Assembly: GCA_964449375.1 (NCBI GenBank)
Contig: CAYVAS010000003.1
Location: 1-64,000, forward strand
Direction: 5' to 3'
DNA length: 64,000 nt
From: JAFDWI01 sp964449375
Lineage (GTDB): Bacteria > Actinomycetota > Acidimicrobiia > Acidimicrobiales > Iamiaceae
Within the stretch, counting starts at the first letter, position 1, and every line of letters starts with the position of its first letter. The notes under the pieces were generated by a model that made no database searches, was not told the origin of the DNA, and saw only the letters and a program-made list of their open reading frames with translations. Below, one piece after another: positions 17,478 to 27,074 of this stretch. The position numbers and the translations under genes were made by a program.

Positions 17478-18563
17478 TCAGGCGTAGGGCTGGGTCGGCG
17501 GCGGCTGGCCACCCGGATTCGACCCGTAACCTCCCCCGGGAGGCGCCGTGGGTGGACCCGGAGGCGCGTACCCGCCCGGGGGCGGCCCCGGCTGCGGTGC
17601 GGGGTAGGGCGGAATCTGCGTGGCCTGTGGTGGGCCCTGTGGGCCGGGCTGGGGCTGGTAGCCGGGCGGCGGGGCGCCCGGCGCCATGGCGGGGGCCTGG
17701 GCGTCGGCAGCGGACTTCTCCGACCCGGCCATCATGGCCAGCGCACCCAGGACGACGATGGCGCCGCCGGCCAGCACGAGGATCAGGCCGATGCCCGGGG
17801 CGCCGATCTCCACACCGGTCACCCCGGCGTCTTCGAGCGCGTCGGGAAGTCGTTGCAGGATGTCCCAGGTGTCGAACGCGCCCAGCCCGATCAGCCCGAT
17901 GCCGGCGATCCCGGCCACGACGCGGGTTGCGGACCGCAGCGCGGTTCCCAGGGCAACCACCGCGGCGATGACGGCCACCGCGCCGATCGCGGCGGCGATC
18001 TTGGCGTCGTCGGTGAGCTCCCACCCGTTCAGCCCCACCGAGGAGCCACCGTCGGGGGTGACGGTCATCCACTCCAGGAACGCACCCGCGATCGCGGCGG
18101 CACCTCCCAGCAGCACCACGGCAGCGCCGAACTTGCCGCCGCCCGCCTCCCGGGGCGGCGCCGCTCCGGCGGGGGCCGCCGGAGTGGGTGCCCCCGGGGC
18201 GTATGTGGGCGCGGGCGCCGGACCGGGCGGGGCGGGGGGTGTCGACCAGGCCATCGTCGGGTCTGCCGCGACCGTGGGTTGGTCGGCCATCGTGGGCGGC
18301 TCGGGCGCCGAGGGCGGAGCGTGCATCGTGGGCTGCTCGGTCGTGGGTGGCACCGGCATGGTCGGGGGGTCCGCCATCGGCGGGGGCTGGTGGTCCTCGC
18401 CCACGGGAACCGTCGGTGAGTCCGGTTCGACGGCGGAGCCGGTCGCGGCTGGCGATTCCCAGCCGGGCGTGGCTTCGTTCAGTTCACGGCCACCGCACTG
18501 CGTGCAGAAGACCGCTGCCGCGGGGACTTGGGCGCCACAGGTTGCACACACTTTGTCGGCCAT
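17478..18563 (-). CDS. Zinc-ribbon, Pro-rich membrane protein of unknown function
   Basis: A short N-terminal zinc ribbon (CATCG...CTQCGG, two CxxC knuckles) is followed by a ~110-residue disordered Pro/Thr region with repeated PTM/PPT units. Then come roughly four hydrophobic segments (~residues 140-270) and a long Pro/Gly-rich tail ending TQPYA. This layout resembles actinobacterial cell-division or signalling membrane proteins with disordered cytosolic arms, but I do not recognise a specific family. The repeated threonines could be kinase/FHA targets (speculation). ATG 18563 has an AAGGAG ribosome site at ideal distance; the longer frame upstream is unlikely. Confidence 0.75.
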   Translation of the reverse strand: MADKVCATCGAQVPAAAVFCTQCGGRELNEATPGWESPAATGSAVEPDSPTVPVGEDHQPPPMADPPTMPVPPTTEQPTMHAPPSAPEPPTMADQPTVAADPTMAWSTPPAPPGPAPAPTYAPGAPTPAAPAGAAPPREAGGGKFGAAVVLLGGAAAIAGAFLEWMTVTPDGGSSVGLNGWELTDDAKIAAAIGAVAVIAAVVALGTALRSATRVVAGIAGIGLIGLGAFDTWDILQRLPDALEDAGVTGVEIGAPGIGLILVLAGGAIVVLGALAMMAGSEKSAADAQAPAMAPGAPPPGYQPQPGPQGPPQATQIPPYPAPQPGPPPGGYAPPGPPTAPPGGGYGSNPGGQPPPTQPYA

Positions 18564-18639
18564 GGATGGCTCCTTGGAGAGGTCGGAGACGGCGTCGCGC
18601 CGTCCATCGTGCCAGATTCGGCCGTCGGACCGGTGCCGA

Positions 18640-19392
18640 TCAGTGTTGGCGGGGCCCGGGCACCCTGCGGAACTCGAACGGGGCCGAGGTCCGTCCCGGC
18701 ACCACGTACCAGCATTCACCGGTTCCCGAGCCGGTCGCGATCGACAGGAACGTGTCGATCACCTCGTCGACCTCGAGGATCGGGAAGGACGAGTCGATGA
18801 GGAACTGGCGGATGTCGGCGATGATGCCGGTGTCGGCGAAGGATGGACACACCGCGTTGATCCGCACGCCCGATTCGGCGTACAGCTCGGCCAATGACCG
18901 GACCAGGGAGACCACCGCCGACTTGTTGGCACCGTAGAACGGGTCGAAGGGCACCGGGGTGAGGCCGGCCATCGACGCGCTCACGATGATCTGTCCGGAC
19001 CCCTGGGCCAGCAGCGTGTCGATCGTGGCCTGAACTCCGAAGACCACGCCGTCCAGGTTGATCGCCATGGCCCGGCGGTAGGCCGACTCGTCGAATTCGG
19101 GTCCGAACACCGTGCCGCTCGGAATGCCCGCGTTCAGATGCACCAGATCGATGCGACCGTGGGCCTCGAGCGCGGCTGCGGCCAGCGCCCGGTTCGCGTG
19201 GAGCTCGCGCACGTCGGTCTCCACGAAGATCCCGTCGAGTTCGGCGGCCAACGCCTCGCCGCCGTCGGTGTCGACGTCGCCGAGGACGACGCTGCCACCC
19301 AGCGAGACGATGTTACGGGCCACCGCCGCCCCGATCCCGCTGGCCGCGCCGGTGATCACCGCGACCGTTCCGTCGAAGTCGATGGGCTCCAT
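18640..19392 (-). CDS. SDR family oxidoreductase
   Basis: This is a classical short-chain dehydrogenase of 250 residues. It has the cofactor motif TGAASGIG, an aspartate-ended second strand (GDVDTD, favouring NAD), NAG, the catalytic serine in VSASMAG and YGANK for the Tyr/Lys pair. The substrate is unknown; neighbouring acyl-CoA and esterase genes suggest lipid or hydroxy-acid metabolism. It lies 76 bp upstream of the zinc-ribbon gene on the same strand and about 77 bp after tRNA-Cys. Confidence 0.9.
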   Translation of the reverse strand: MEPIDFDGTVAVITGAASGIGAAVARNIVSLGGSVVLGDVDTDGGEALAAELDGIFVETDVRELHANRALAAAALEAHGRIDLVHLNAGIPSGTVFGPEFDESAYRRAMAINLDGVVFGVQATIDTLLAQGSGQIIVSASMAGLTPVPFDPFYGANKSAVVSLVRSLAELYAESGVRINAVCPSFADTGIIADIRQFLIDSSFPILEVDEVIDTFLSIATGSGTGECWYVVPGRTSAPFEFRRVPGPRQH

Positions 19393-19469
19393 CAGGCCTC
19401 CATTTCGGGTGTCCCCATCCGCGTCGTCGCCGTCGCACGTCGCCGTGCGCGACCGCTCCGACGCACTGG

Positions 19470-19541
19470 AGGCGGCGACCGGAATCGAACCGGTGTAGAG
19501 GGCTTTGCAGGCCCTTGCCTAAGCCACTCGGCCACGCCGCC
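19470..19541 (-). tRNA. tRNA-Cys (anticodon GCA)
   Basis: On the minus strand the acceptor GGCGGCG pairs with CGCCGCC. The D arm begins TGGCCGAGTGG, the anticodon stem AGGGC/GCCCT encloses CTGCAAA giving anticodon GCA, and the T arm contains GGTTCGATTCC. Discriminator U73 is the identity element typical of tRNA-Cys. CCA is not encoded. Confidence 0.95.
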
Positions 19542-19613
19542 CGGTGGAGCATCCACCCTACCGCCCACCTCCGACAGCCTGGACATCGACCCGGACGGCG
19601 CCCGGGAGCCGGC

Positions 19614-20885
19614 TCAGTTTCCGGTGCCCGCCCGGTATCTGGCGTGGACGACGGCCAGAAAGCGCTCCACCGCGTCGACCGCGGCGAGGCTGCGGGGTGA
19701 GGCGAACACGTCGAACGCGTGCTGAGCTCCGGGAAGCTCGGCGTAGACCACCGGTTCGTCGGACGCCGCGCGCAGCAGTTCGACGAAGGACCGTGCCTGC
19801 TCCACGGGCACCAGGCAGTCGTTGGTGCCGTGGATCACCATGAACGGAGGCGGGTCGTGGTCGACCCAGCTCATCGACGAGGCCCGGTCCCACAGGCGCG
19901 GGTCGTCGGCCCGCGACACGCCCATCACCAGGCGGGTGAGCATGTCGTCCATGTCGGCACGGCCGGTGCCGTCGCGGTTGGTGAAGTCGTAGACCCCGTA
20001 GAAGGGCACCGCACAGGCGACCGAGGTGTCCGCTTCGGTGAATCCGGGCTGGAACTCGGGCTCGTTCGCGGTGAGCGCGGCGAGCGAGCACAGATGCCCG
20101 CCGGCGGATCCACCGCTGATCGCCACGAAGTCGGGGTCGCCGCCGAAGTCGGCGATGTTCGCCTTGATCCAGGCGAGTGCCCGCTTGACGTCGACGATGT
20201 GCGCCGGCCACTTGGCGCGGGGGCTCAGCCGGTAGTTGATCGACACGCACACCCAACCATGACCCGCCAGCCGTTCCATCAGCGGCATGCCCTGCTGGTC
20301 CTTGTTGCCGATGACCCAGGCGCCACCGTGGACCTGGAGCAGCACCGGCGCCCGGGAGCCGGGCTGCAGGTCGGGGCTCCGCCAGATGTCCAGCTCGTTG
20401 CGTCGCCCGAACTCACCGTAGGACTGGGTGGGGTCGTGCACCCAGCGGCGACGGGGCACGTCGGCAGGGCCCATCAGGAGCTTGCGACGGCGGACGCCCG
20501 GAAGCAGCCCGGGCGGGACTTCGACGTCCCGGACCGCGTCGCCGAGGCCGTCGGCGAGTGCCTCGTCGAACACCTCGCCTGCGTCCAGGCTCTTGCGCCA
20601 CAACTCGAAGAGCCCGTACCACGAGGCAGCCGACACGCCCAGTCCCAACCAACCCGCCGGGCTCCGCAGCGCGCCCCGGCGGACCTGCCAGGCGGTGCTG
20701 GCCGCCTGCCAGGCAATGGTGTGCAGGGGCAACTCGCTGGTCAGCCACGAGGGGAAGAACGCGGCCACCCCGGTGCGCCCGTCGCGGGACAAGGGCCGGT
20801 GACCGTTGACGGTGTTCAACGCCCCGAGCAGCGCGCGGCTCAGGTATCGCTGCCCGGCCAACGCGGGGTCTCGACGCCGTCTCAT
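19614..20885 (-). CDS. Alpha/beta hydrolase, hormone-sensitive-lipase family esterase
   Basis: The first ~140 residues are a hydrophobic/basic N-terminal region, as in mycobacterial Lip proteins. The HSL-type catalytic domain follows, with oxyanion-hole HGGAW, nucleophile GGSAGG, the acidic residue in HGTNDCLVP and histidine in GAQHAFD. It is likely a membrane-associated carboxylesterase or lipase. Its ATG overlaps the stop of the upstream acyl-CoA ligase (ATGA at 20882-20885), so ester hydrolysis and fatty-acid activation are probably coupled in one operon. This assignment of pathway is inference; the enzyme family is clear. Confidence 0.88.
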   Translation of the reverse strand: MRRRRDPALAGQRYLSRALLGALNTVNGHRPLSRDGRTGVAAFFPSWLTSELPLHTIAWQAASTAWQVRRGALRSPAGWLGLGVSAASWYGLFELWRKSLDAGEVFDEALADGLGDAVRDVEVPPGLLPGVRRRKLLMGPADVPRRRWVHDPTQSYGEFGRRNELDIWRSPDLQPGSRAPVLLQVHGGAWVIGNKDQQGMPLMERLAGHGWVCVSINYRLSPRAKWPAHIVDVKRALAWIKANIADFGGDPDFVAISGGSAGGHLCSLAALTANEPEFQPGFTEADTSVACAVPFYGVYDFTNRDGTGRADMDDMLTRLVMGVSRADDPRLWDRASSMSWVDHDPPPFMVIHGTNDCLVPVEQARSFVELLRAASDEPVVYAELPGAQHAFDVFASPRSLAAVDAVERFLAVVHARYRAGTGN

Positions 20886-22474
20886 GGCACTGCGGGTGCC
20901 TCGTCGGCCATCTCACGGAGACGGTTCTTGGCGACCTTGCCGATCGTCGCCTCGGGAAACGCGTCGACCACGTACACCGCCCGGGGGACCTTGAACGACG
21001 CCAGGTTCTGGGCGCAGTGGGCGATGATCCGATCGCCGAGCTCCTCGTCGGTACCTTCGGCGAAGGGCCCGCGCACCACGAAGGCCACCGGCACCATGTC
21101 GAGCATCTCGTGGGACTTCGCGACCACCGCGATGTCGTCCAGACCGGGGACCTGGCGGATGACGTCCTCGACCTCACGGGCCGACACGTTCTCTCCTCCC
21201 ACCTTGAGCGCGTCCGAGTCGCGGTCGCAGTACACGAAGTTGCCCTCGTCACCCATTCGCACCAGATCGCCGGTGCGCAGCCAGCCGTCCTCGGTGAAGG
21301 CCGCCGCGTTGGCCTCGGGATTGTCGAAGTACTCCAGGAACAACTGGATGCCGCGGGTCCCCCGCACCCACAGCTCCCCGATCTCCCCGTGCGGAACCAG
21401 GGCTCCGGAGTCGGGATCGACGATCGCGAACTCGTAGCCCGGCGTCGGTTTCCCCATCGACATGTCCGGATACGACTCGTGCGGTCGAGTGGTCGTGGCG
21501 TGGGTGACCGTCTCGGTCATGCCCCACGATGCCGTCACGCGCATCTTCAACCAGTCCTCCAGCACCGGCATGACCAGCCCGAAGGCACCGACCTTCACGG
21601 TGTGGTCCGGGATCGGTTGGTCGGCAACCGCCTTGAACACGAACGGGATGAGCGAAAGGTGGGTGACCGAGTGCTTGGCGATCACCTCCCAGAAACGACT
21701 CGCCGAGAACTTCGGCTGCAACACCACGGTGCCGCCCACCCCCAACGTGGTCCAGATCGACCAGCTCTGGGCGTTGACGTGGAAGAAGGGCAGGTACACC
21801 AGGTACACGTCTTCGGGTCCCATGTCGACGTTGATCGGCCCCTGACGGGCCGCCCACAGGGCGTTGCCGTGGGTGTGCACCACCGCCTTGGGCCGGGACG
21901 TCGTGCCCGAGGTGAACAGGATCCCCGCGGGGGTCAGCGTGTCGAGGTGGACCTCGGGGAGGGAGGCCGGGTCGCCCTCGAGCGCGTCGAAGGGCTCGTG
22001 TCCGGGCAGGCCCGCCGCGGTGGGCGCCTCGCCGGAATCGTCCGCGGTGACCGCGGTGAAGCGCAACCCGTCACAGGCCTCTTCCACCAGGGCGGCATAG
22101 CGGGGTTGGGTGATCGCGGCCACCGCCCGGCTGTGGGATGCGAAATAGGCGACCTCCGCGGCCACGCTCTTGGTGTTGGTCGTGACGCCGACCGCGCCGA
22201 GTCGCGCACACGCGTACCAGGCGATCACCGCCTCGGGGCAGTTGTCGGCGTGGATGAGCACCTTGTCGCCGGCGGTGATGCCCCGCTGGAGAAGCCCGGC
22301 CGCGACCCGGTCGACCCGGTCGACGAACTGCGCGTAGGTCCAGGTGACGTCGGCACCCGAGCGGGGTTCCCAGATCAGGAACGGATGGTCTCCTCGGGTG
22401 CGAACCCAACGTCGGAGCATCCAGTCGATGTTCTGTCCCACGAACTGGAACCGGTCGACATCGGTCTGGTCCAT
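20882..22474 (-). CDS. AMP-binding acyl-CoA ligase
   Basis: This is an ANL-superfamily adenylating enzyme of ~530 residues. The ATP-binding loop FTSGTTSRPKAVVHTH, the A5-type SWGMTET, the hinge TGDLVRMGDEG and the C-terminal catalytic lysine in TIGKVAKNRLRE are all present. It would activate a carboxylic acid (fatty or aromatic) to its CoA thioester. ATG 22474 is preferred; a GTG immediately before it would add one residue, and GGGGTGAC upstream can act as ribosome site. It is translationally coupled to the downstream esterase. Confidence 0.9.
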   Translation of the reverse strand: MDQTDVDRFQFVGQNIDWMLRRWVRTRGDHPFLIWEPRSGADVTWTYAQFVDRVDRVAAGLLQRGITAGDKVLIHADNCPEAVIAWYACARLGAVGVTTNTKSVAAEVAYFASHSRAVAAITQPRYAALVEEACDGLRFTAVTADDSGEAPTAAGLPGHEPFDALEGDPASLPEVHLDTLTPAGILFTSGTTSRPKAVVHTHGNALWAARQGPINVDMGPEDVYLVYLPFFHVNAQSWSIWTTLGVGGTVVLQPKFSASRFWEVIAKHSVTHLSLIPFVFKAVADQPIPDHTVKVGAFGLVMPVLEDWLKMRVTASWGMTETVTHATTTRPHESYPDMSMGKPTPGYEFAIVDPDSGALVPHGEIGELWVRGTRGIQLFLEYFDNPEANAAAFTEDGWLRTGDLVRMGDEGNFVYCDRDSDALKVGGENVSAREVEDVIRQVPGLDDIAVVAKSHEMLDMVPVAFVVRGPFAEGTDEELGDRIIAHCAQNLASFKVPRAVYVVDAFPEATIGKVAKNRLREMADEAPAVP

Positions 22475-22589
22475 CACGTCACCCCTGGTCGCGGTCGGTG
22501 CCCGCTGGTCGCGGCACCACCCATCATGGCCGATGGAACGACCCGAGACCTGACGAGGCGTCAGATCCGACCGCTCGAAGCCACGTTCC

Positions 22590-25500
22590 TCAGGATTCGG
22601 ATTCGCCGGAGGACCACCAGCGACGGAGCCAGAGCCGGGCGATCACCACGTCGAGGACGAGCGCGAACACCGCGAACCAACCCAGGGGTGCGATCCGGGT
22701 GAACCACGAGGGCCACCCGAACCGTAGGAACGTGTCGCGCAGGGCCACGAACAGCACGACGTAGGCGCCGGCGACCAGCACACAGGCCGGCGCGCCGAAG
22801 GTGAGCAGCGGACGGAACCTGCGCGACCGCAGGCACACCAGCGCGACGGCTCCCACGATCGGCGCGGCCCACCACTCGACGAGCAGTCCGGCGACCGCAG
22901 CGGCGACCACCGTGGCGGTGAGCGCCACCTGCAGCGACGGCTTGGCCCCTCGGTACTCCATGGCGCGGCGCCAGTCGAAGGGCAGCGGCACACTGTCGCC
23001 CGGGCGACTTGTGCGGACCGGTCCGTCCTCGGCGGCCAGGGGGGCGAGGCGTCGGCGCAGCAGCGGACGGATCGCAAGAACCAGACACACCAGCAGGCCG
23101 ATCACCGACGCGGCGAGCGCGACCCACACGACGCGTTGGGGCGTCCAGTTCAGCTCGATGTGCACGGTGCCGTCCGCGCCGGGTTGGATCTTCCAGCCAT
23201 TGGCGAAGCCGTTGACCAGCTCGGAGGTGCCGATCTCGGTGCCGTCCACGGTGGCGACCCAGCCGTCGCTCTGGGACTGGGTGAGCACCAGCCAGAACTC
23301 GTCGTCGGCGCCGGTCACGCTCAGGTCATAGGACGTGCGGGTCTGATCCTCCACGGTGATCCCGGGTCCGGCCGACTCCGCGGGAGTCACCATCGCGCCG
23401 GTCGCCGGGTCCGCCGCGCCACCGGCTGCGGAGCGGAGCACGAGCTGGTCGATGTCGATTCCGGTGCTCGCACCCTCGGCGGTGAACAGGTTCCGGCGTC
23501 CCTGATCCATCGCGACACCCTCGGCGGCGTCGCCACAGGCCCGCACGGTCAGGTCCCGCCCGTCCAATGCGTCGCCCACGGTGCCCTCGATGCGCAACTC
23601 GACGGGCTCGCCGTCGACGAGCAGGTAATCCGCACGACATCCCCCGTGCAGTTCCTCATCAGCGGCGGGTTGGTCCACCGCAAGTCCATCGACACCCCAT
23701 TCGACGATCGACACGGGCATCGGGACCGGGCTGTCGGAGTACCAGTCTCTGGTGAGTTGCTCGACCTGACCGGTGATGGTGAACCGGATCTTGGACCCGG
23801 TCATCTCCCGAGGCAGATCGACCCGGACCTGCGAGGTCGCACCGATCTCGTCGGAACCGGTCAACTCCGGAATCGGCACCTGCACCGATTCGCCGTCGAC
23901 GGTCACGCGCAACCGGGTGGGGCGCGAATGATGCGGATCGGTGACCACGACCAGATCCAGATGGTCGAAGGTGACCTCGTCGGCGACGGCGTATTCGGCC
24001 CAGTCCCCCACCGAGGACTGGAATCCGGTGGTCCACCAGGTGTCCGCGTCGGTGTCGATCGCGGCGGTGGCCCGTCGGGCGGCGGACCCGGTGAGGTGGC
24101 GCTCTTCGGTCACGGTGACCCCGCCGGCCTCGGCGTCGGGGATGCCCAGTACGGCGTCGATCACCGCCGGGGCGGACCGCTGGGCCAGGTGCGCGGTCCC
24201 CGCCAGCGCGAACGACCGCGGCGTGGGCAGGGTCCAGGTGCGGACCAACGCCTGTTCGGGGTCACTGCGCAGCGCGTTGTACTGGTTGATCCGGTCGCGG
24301 GTCAGCACCACCGCGAGGGGATTGTCGAGGGAGTCGGCACCGGCGGCGTCCAACAGGTCGGTCGGCAGACGGACGTACTCGATGGCCCGGGGGGTGTCGG
24401 GTCCGAAACTCACGTTCGCCAGGCCCACCGACGAGGCGGTCTGGTAGATGTACTGGTGTCCCACGTTGTCGCCGGTGATCGTCAGCGTCGCCTGGGTGAA
24501 GTCCTGTTCGGGGAACTCGAAGGTCTGGCCCGGAGGTTCGCGGGACTCCTCGGTCAGCTCGAGGCTGGTGGTGAACCCGTTGTCGAGTGCCAGCTCGATC
24601 TGGGTGATCCACCGGTTGGGGCGGCCGATCTGGGGCTGCAACAACGTGATGTGATCGGCGGTGAGCCCCTCGGGGAAGGTGAGCACGAGCTTCTCGCCGC
24701 CCACCGGGCCGAACGCGGCGGTCGTCCAGGCCGAGTTGATGTCGTCGAGCCCCTCGACCGCGTCCACGGCAAAGGCGGCCCGCACGTCGGGAGTGAAGGT
24801 GACCGGGTTGCCGTAACTGGACGCCTCCGCGATGACGCCACCTTCCTGGAGCACCACGGTGCGGGTGGCGTCCCCGCCCGCGCCCTCGAAGATGTCGATC
24901 CGCTTGTTGGACGGGTCGTCCACCAGCGGCACCTGCCCCGGCATCTCGGTCTGACCGAAGGTGTCCTGGATCGTCCCCCACCGTTGACCGCGGCGCCGGT
25001 TCGTGTCGGTCAGGATCAACGACGCCCCCGACAGCTCGCTGCGCAGCTCCTCGGGGGACTCGACCATCGATCCGCTGTACCGGACCAGTTCGTGACCGGT
25101 GAGCAGCCCCGCTCCCGAGGCGTACACCAGACCGTGGCCGTCGCCGGCCAACAGCACCGGGGTGTCCGCCGAGGCGGTCCGGACGATGGAGGGTGCGTCC
25201 TCGACGGGTACCAGCGCGAGACGGGGCACATCGGGCATGGGGCCCATCCCGAGGGTCGCCTCGTCCTTCATCGGGAAGCGCCGAGAGGCCTCCTGGGGCG
25301 CGGTGCCGCCGAACACCTCGGGTTCTCCCAGGCCCGGCGCGGATCGCAGGATGTCCCAGACCTGGTTGGGGCGCACCGTGCCGTAGCGTGTCCAGGCCAG
25401 ATCCGCAGAGCGCACGAACAGGTCCCCCACCGCCATGAACCGGGCCATCGGAGCGATCGCGGACGGCTGCAGCACGTACTGCTGCAGTGGGTCGTCCACC

Positions 25501-27074
25501 GCGTTCAGCAGGTTCGCGGTCGGGTAGGTCCCGTAGGGCACCTGCTCCCGGGCGATGAAGGGCCGGGAGGTCAGCCCGGGCAGCAGCGGATCGACCGACG
25601 AGACGATCTCGCCGTCCCACTTGTAGGACGTGAAGTTCGCTCCCGGCACCGCCCAGATCCGGGTGTCGTGGTCGCGTCCGTCGGCAGCGGCGGCCGCGTC
25701 GTGCCAGTACTCGGGAAGCGCGGAGGGCCTCGAGATACCCCGGGTGATGAACCAGCCGGTGAACAACGCCGGTTGGTTGACCAGTATCAGCAGAGCCACG
25801 AGCGCGCTCGCGGCGAACACCCGACGGTCCAGACCGCGGATCCACTTCATGGGCGAGGGAATCCCCCGGCGGCGGGTCGCCTCGTGGAGCGCGGTGATCC
25901 CCGCTCCCAGGAGCACTGCCAGACCCAGCGCCACCAGCGGTGTGGCCCGGGGCATCGAGCGCATCGCGCTGCCGGCCTGCGACGAGGACACGAACCATTT
26001 GAAGAACGACCCGACGACGGAGGGGTCGTCCCAGGGGTAGGCGCCGACGGCAAGGATCATGCCGATGAACACGAGCGCCACGAAGAACAGTCGCTCCCGG
26101 AACCGCGCGAACGCCGCGGCGACCAGGCTCAGAGCCGGCACCAGGAAACTCACCGCGAGCAACCACAGTGCCTCGGTGTAGTACTTGGCGGAATCGACGA
26201 TCGGCAGCATCTTGTCGCTGCCGTAGAAGTACCAGTAGCCCAGGCCACGCAGGATCTCCGCCGGGCTCGACGCCTGGGCCACGGTCCGGGCGGTCTCGCT
26301 GTAGTCCAGAACGTTGATGCCATAGCGACTCTGGGCCCACAGCCCCGACATCCACCACAGCGAGGCGACGAGCGTCAGTGTGCCGATGCGTCCCAGGACC
26401 TTGAGGGCGTCGGACAGGCGGATCTCCCGGGTCAGCCAGACCGCGAAGGGCAGCCACAGCAGCGACGCGAACACCGAGAACACCAGCGACGAGGCGTTCA
26501 CGCTTCCGGTGAGTTGGATCGTGATGGCATACAGCGCCGGATAGCGCCACCCGCGGTGCCTGACCGCCAGCATCACGAAGGCGAGCAACCAGGGCAGTCC
26601 GGTCCAGGGCAGCGCGATGACCGTGAACGCCGACGCGTAGTTCAGGAAGTACGGCGTGAACATGTACATCAGCGCCGCGACGATCACGCCCGGCCCGTGC
26701 CATCTGAGCGCCCGCAGCAGGTAGACCACCCCGGCCCCCGCGAAGAACACCACCGTCGACAGCCAGATCCGCTGGCCGATCCACACCGGGATCCCGAGCA
26801 CGTCGATGAGCCAGTAGTAGGGCGCCACCGGAAACAGGTACCCGACCCCCTGATGGGGCACCGTGCCGCCGAAGACGTCCGGCTCCCACAGGAACGCCGA
26901 ATCCGCCAGCATCCGGGACGGATCCAGATACAGGTAGACCTTGTTGTCGGCCGACACCACGCCGCGGCGCACCAGCAGCGGCGGAATGTAGGCGAGCGCG
27001 GCGAGCACCAGGTAGATGGTGCGACCCCCGACCCAGGAGGTGAGCCGACGTCGCATCCGCCCCGCCGGGGTCAT
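22590..27074 (-). CDS. aftD: AftD-like alpha-(1->3)-arabinofuranosyltransferase
   Basis: This giant GT-C membrane glycosyltransferase has ~1494 residues. The N-terminal ~450 residues contain the multi-TM core, with the first external loop SADNKVYLYLDPSRML, TVPHQGVGYLFPVAPYYW and WIGQRIWLSTV characteristic of AftD (DUF3367 family). A long extracytoplasmic part follows with at least two discoidin/carbohydrate-binding-like beta domains, and then the C-terminal TM helices return. In mycobacteria AftD adds branching arabinofuranose to arabinogalactan and lipoarabinomannan from decaprenyl-phospho-arabinose. Here the acceptor is unknown. ATG 27074 overlaps the stop of the upstream GT4 gene (ATGA), so the two are co-translated. 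The antisense open frame covering the gene is a GC artefact. Confidence 0.85.
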   Translation of the reverse strand: MTPAGRMRRRLTSWVGGRTIYLVLAALAYIPPLLVRRGVVSADNKVYLYLDPSRMLADSAFLWEPDVFGGTVPHQGVGYLFPVAPYYWLIDVLGIPVWIGQRIWLSTVVFFAGAGVVYLLRALRWHGPGVIVAALMYMFTPYFLNYASAFTVIALPWTGLPWLLAFVMLAVRHRGWRYPALYAITIQLTGSVNASSLVFSVFASLLWLPFAVWLTREIRLSDALKVLGRIGTLTLVASLWWMSGLWAQSRYGINVLDYSETARTVAQASSPAEILRGLGYWYFYGSDKMLPIVDSAKYYTEALWLLAVSFLVPALSLVAAAFARFRERLFFVALVFIGMILAVGAYPWDDPSVVGSFFKWFVSSSQAGSAMRSMPRATPLVALGLAVLLGAGITALHEATRRRGIPSPMKWIRGLDRRVFAASALVALLILVNQPALFTGWFITRGISRPSALPEYWHDAAAAADGRDHDTRIWAVPGANFTSYKWDGEIVSSVDPLLPGLTSRPFIAREQVPYGTYPTANLLNAVDDPLQQYVLQPSAIAPMARFMAVGDLFVRSADLAWTRYGTVRPNQVWDILRSAPGLGEPEVFGGTAPQEASRRFPMKDEATLGMGPMPDVPRLALVPVEDAPSIVRTASADTPVLLAGDGHGLVYASGAGLLTGHELVRYSGSMVESPEELRSELSGASLILTDTNRRRGQRWGTIQDTFGQTEMPGQVPLVDDPSNKRIDIFEGAGGDATRTVVLQEGGVIAEASSYGNPVTFTPDVRAAFAVDAVEGLDDINSAWTTAAFGPVGGEKLVLTFPEGLTADHITLLQPQIGRPNRWITQIELALDNGFTTSLELTEESREPPGQTFEFPEQDFTQATLTITGDNVGHQYIYQTASSVGLANVSFGPDTPRAIEYVRLPTDLLDAAGADSLDNPLAVVLTRDRINQYNALRSDPEQALVRTWTLPTPRSFALAGTAHLAQRSAPAVIDAVLGIPDAEAGGVTVTEERHLTGSAARRATAAIDTDADTWWTTGFQSSVGDWAEYAVADEVTFDHLDLVVVTDPHHSRPTRLRVTVDGESVQVPIPELTGSDEIGATSQVRVDLPREMTGSKIRFTITGQVEQLTRDWYSDSPVPMPVSIVEWGVDGLAVDQPAADEELHGGCRADYLLVDGEPVELRIEGTVGDALDGRDLTVRACGDAAEGVAMDQGRRNLFTAEGASTGIDIDQLVLRSAAGGAADPATGAMVTPAESAGPGITVEDQTRTSYDLSVTGADDEFWLVLTQSQSDGWVATVDGTEIGTSELVNGFANGWKIQPGADGTVHIELNWTPQRVVWVALAASVIGLLVCLVLAIRPLLRRRLAPLAAEDGPVRTSRPGDSVPLPFDWRRAMEYRGAKPSLQVALTATVVAAAVAGLLVEWWAAPIVGAVALVCLRSRRFRPLLTFGAPACVLVAGAYVVLFVALRDTFLRFGWPSWFTRIAPLGWFAVFALVLDVVIARLWLRRWWSSGESES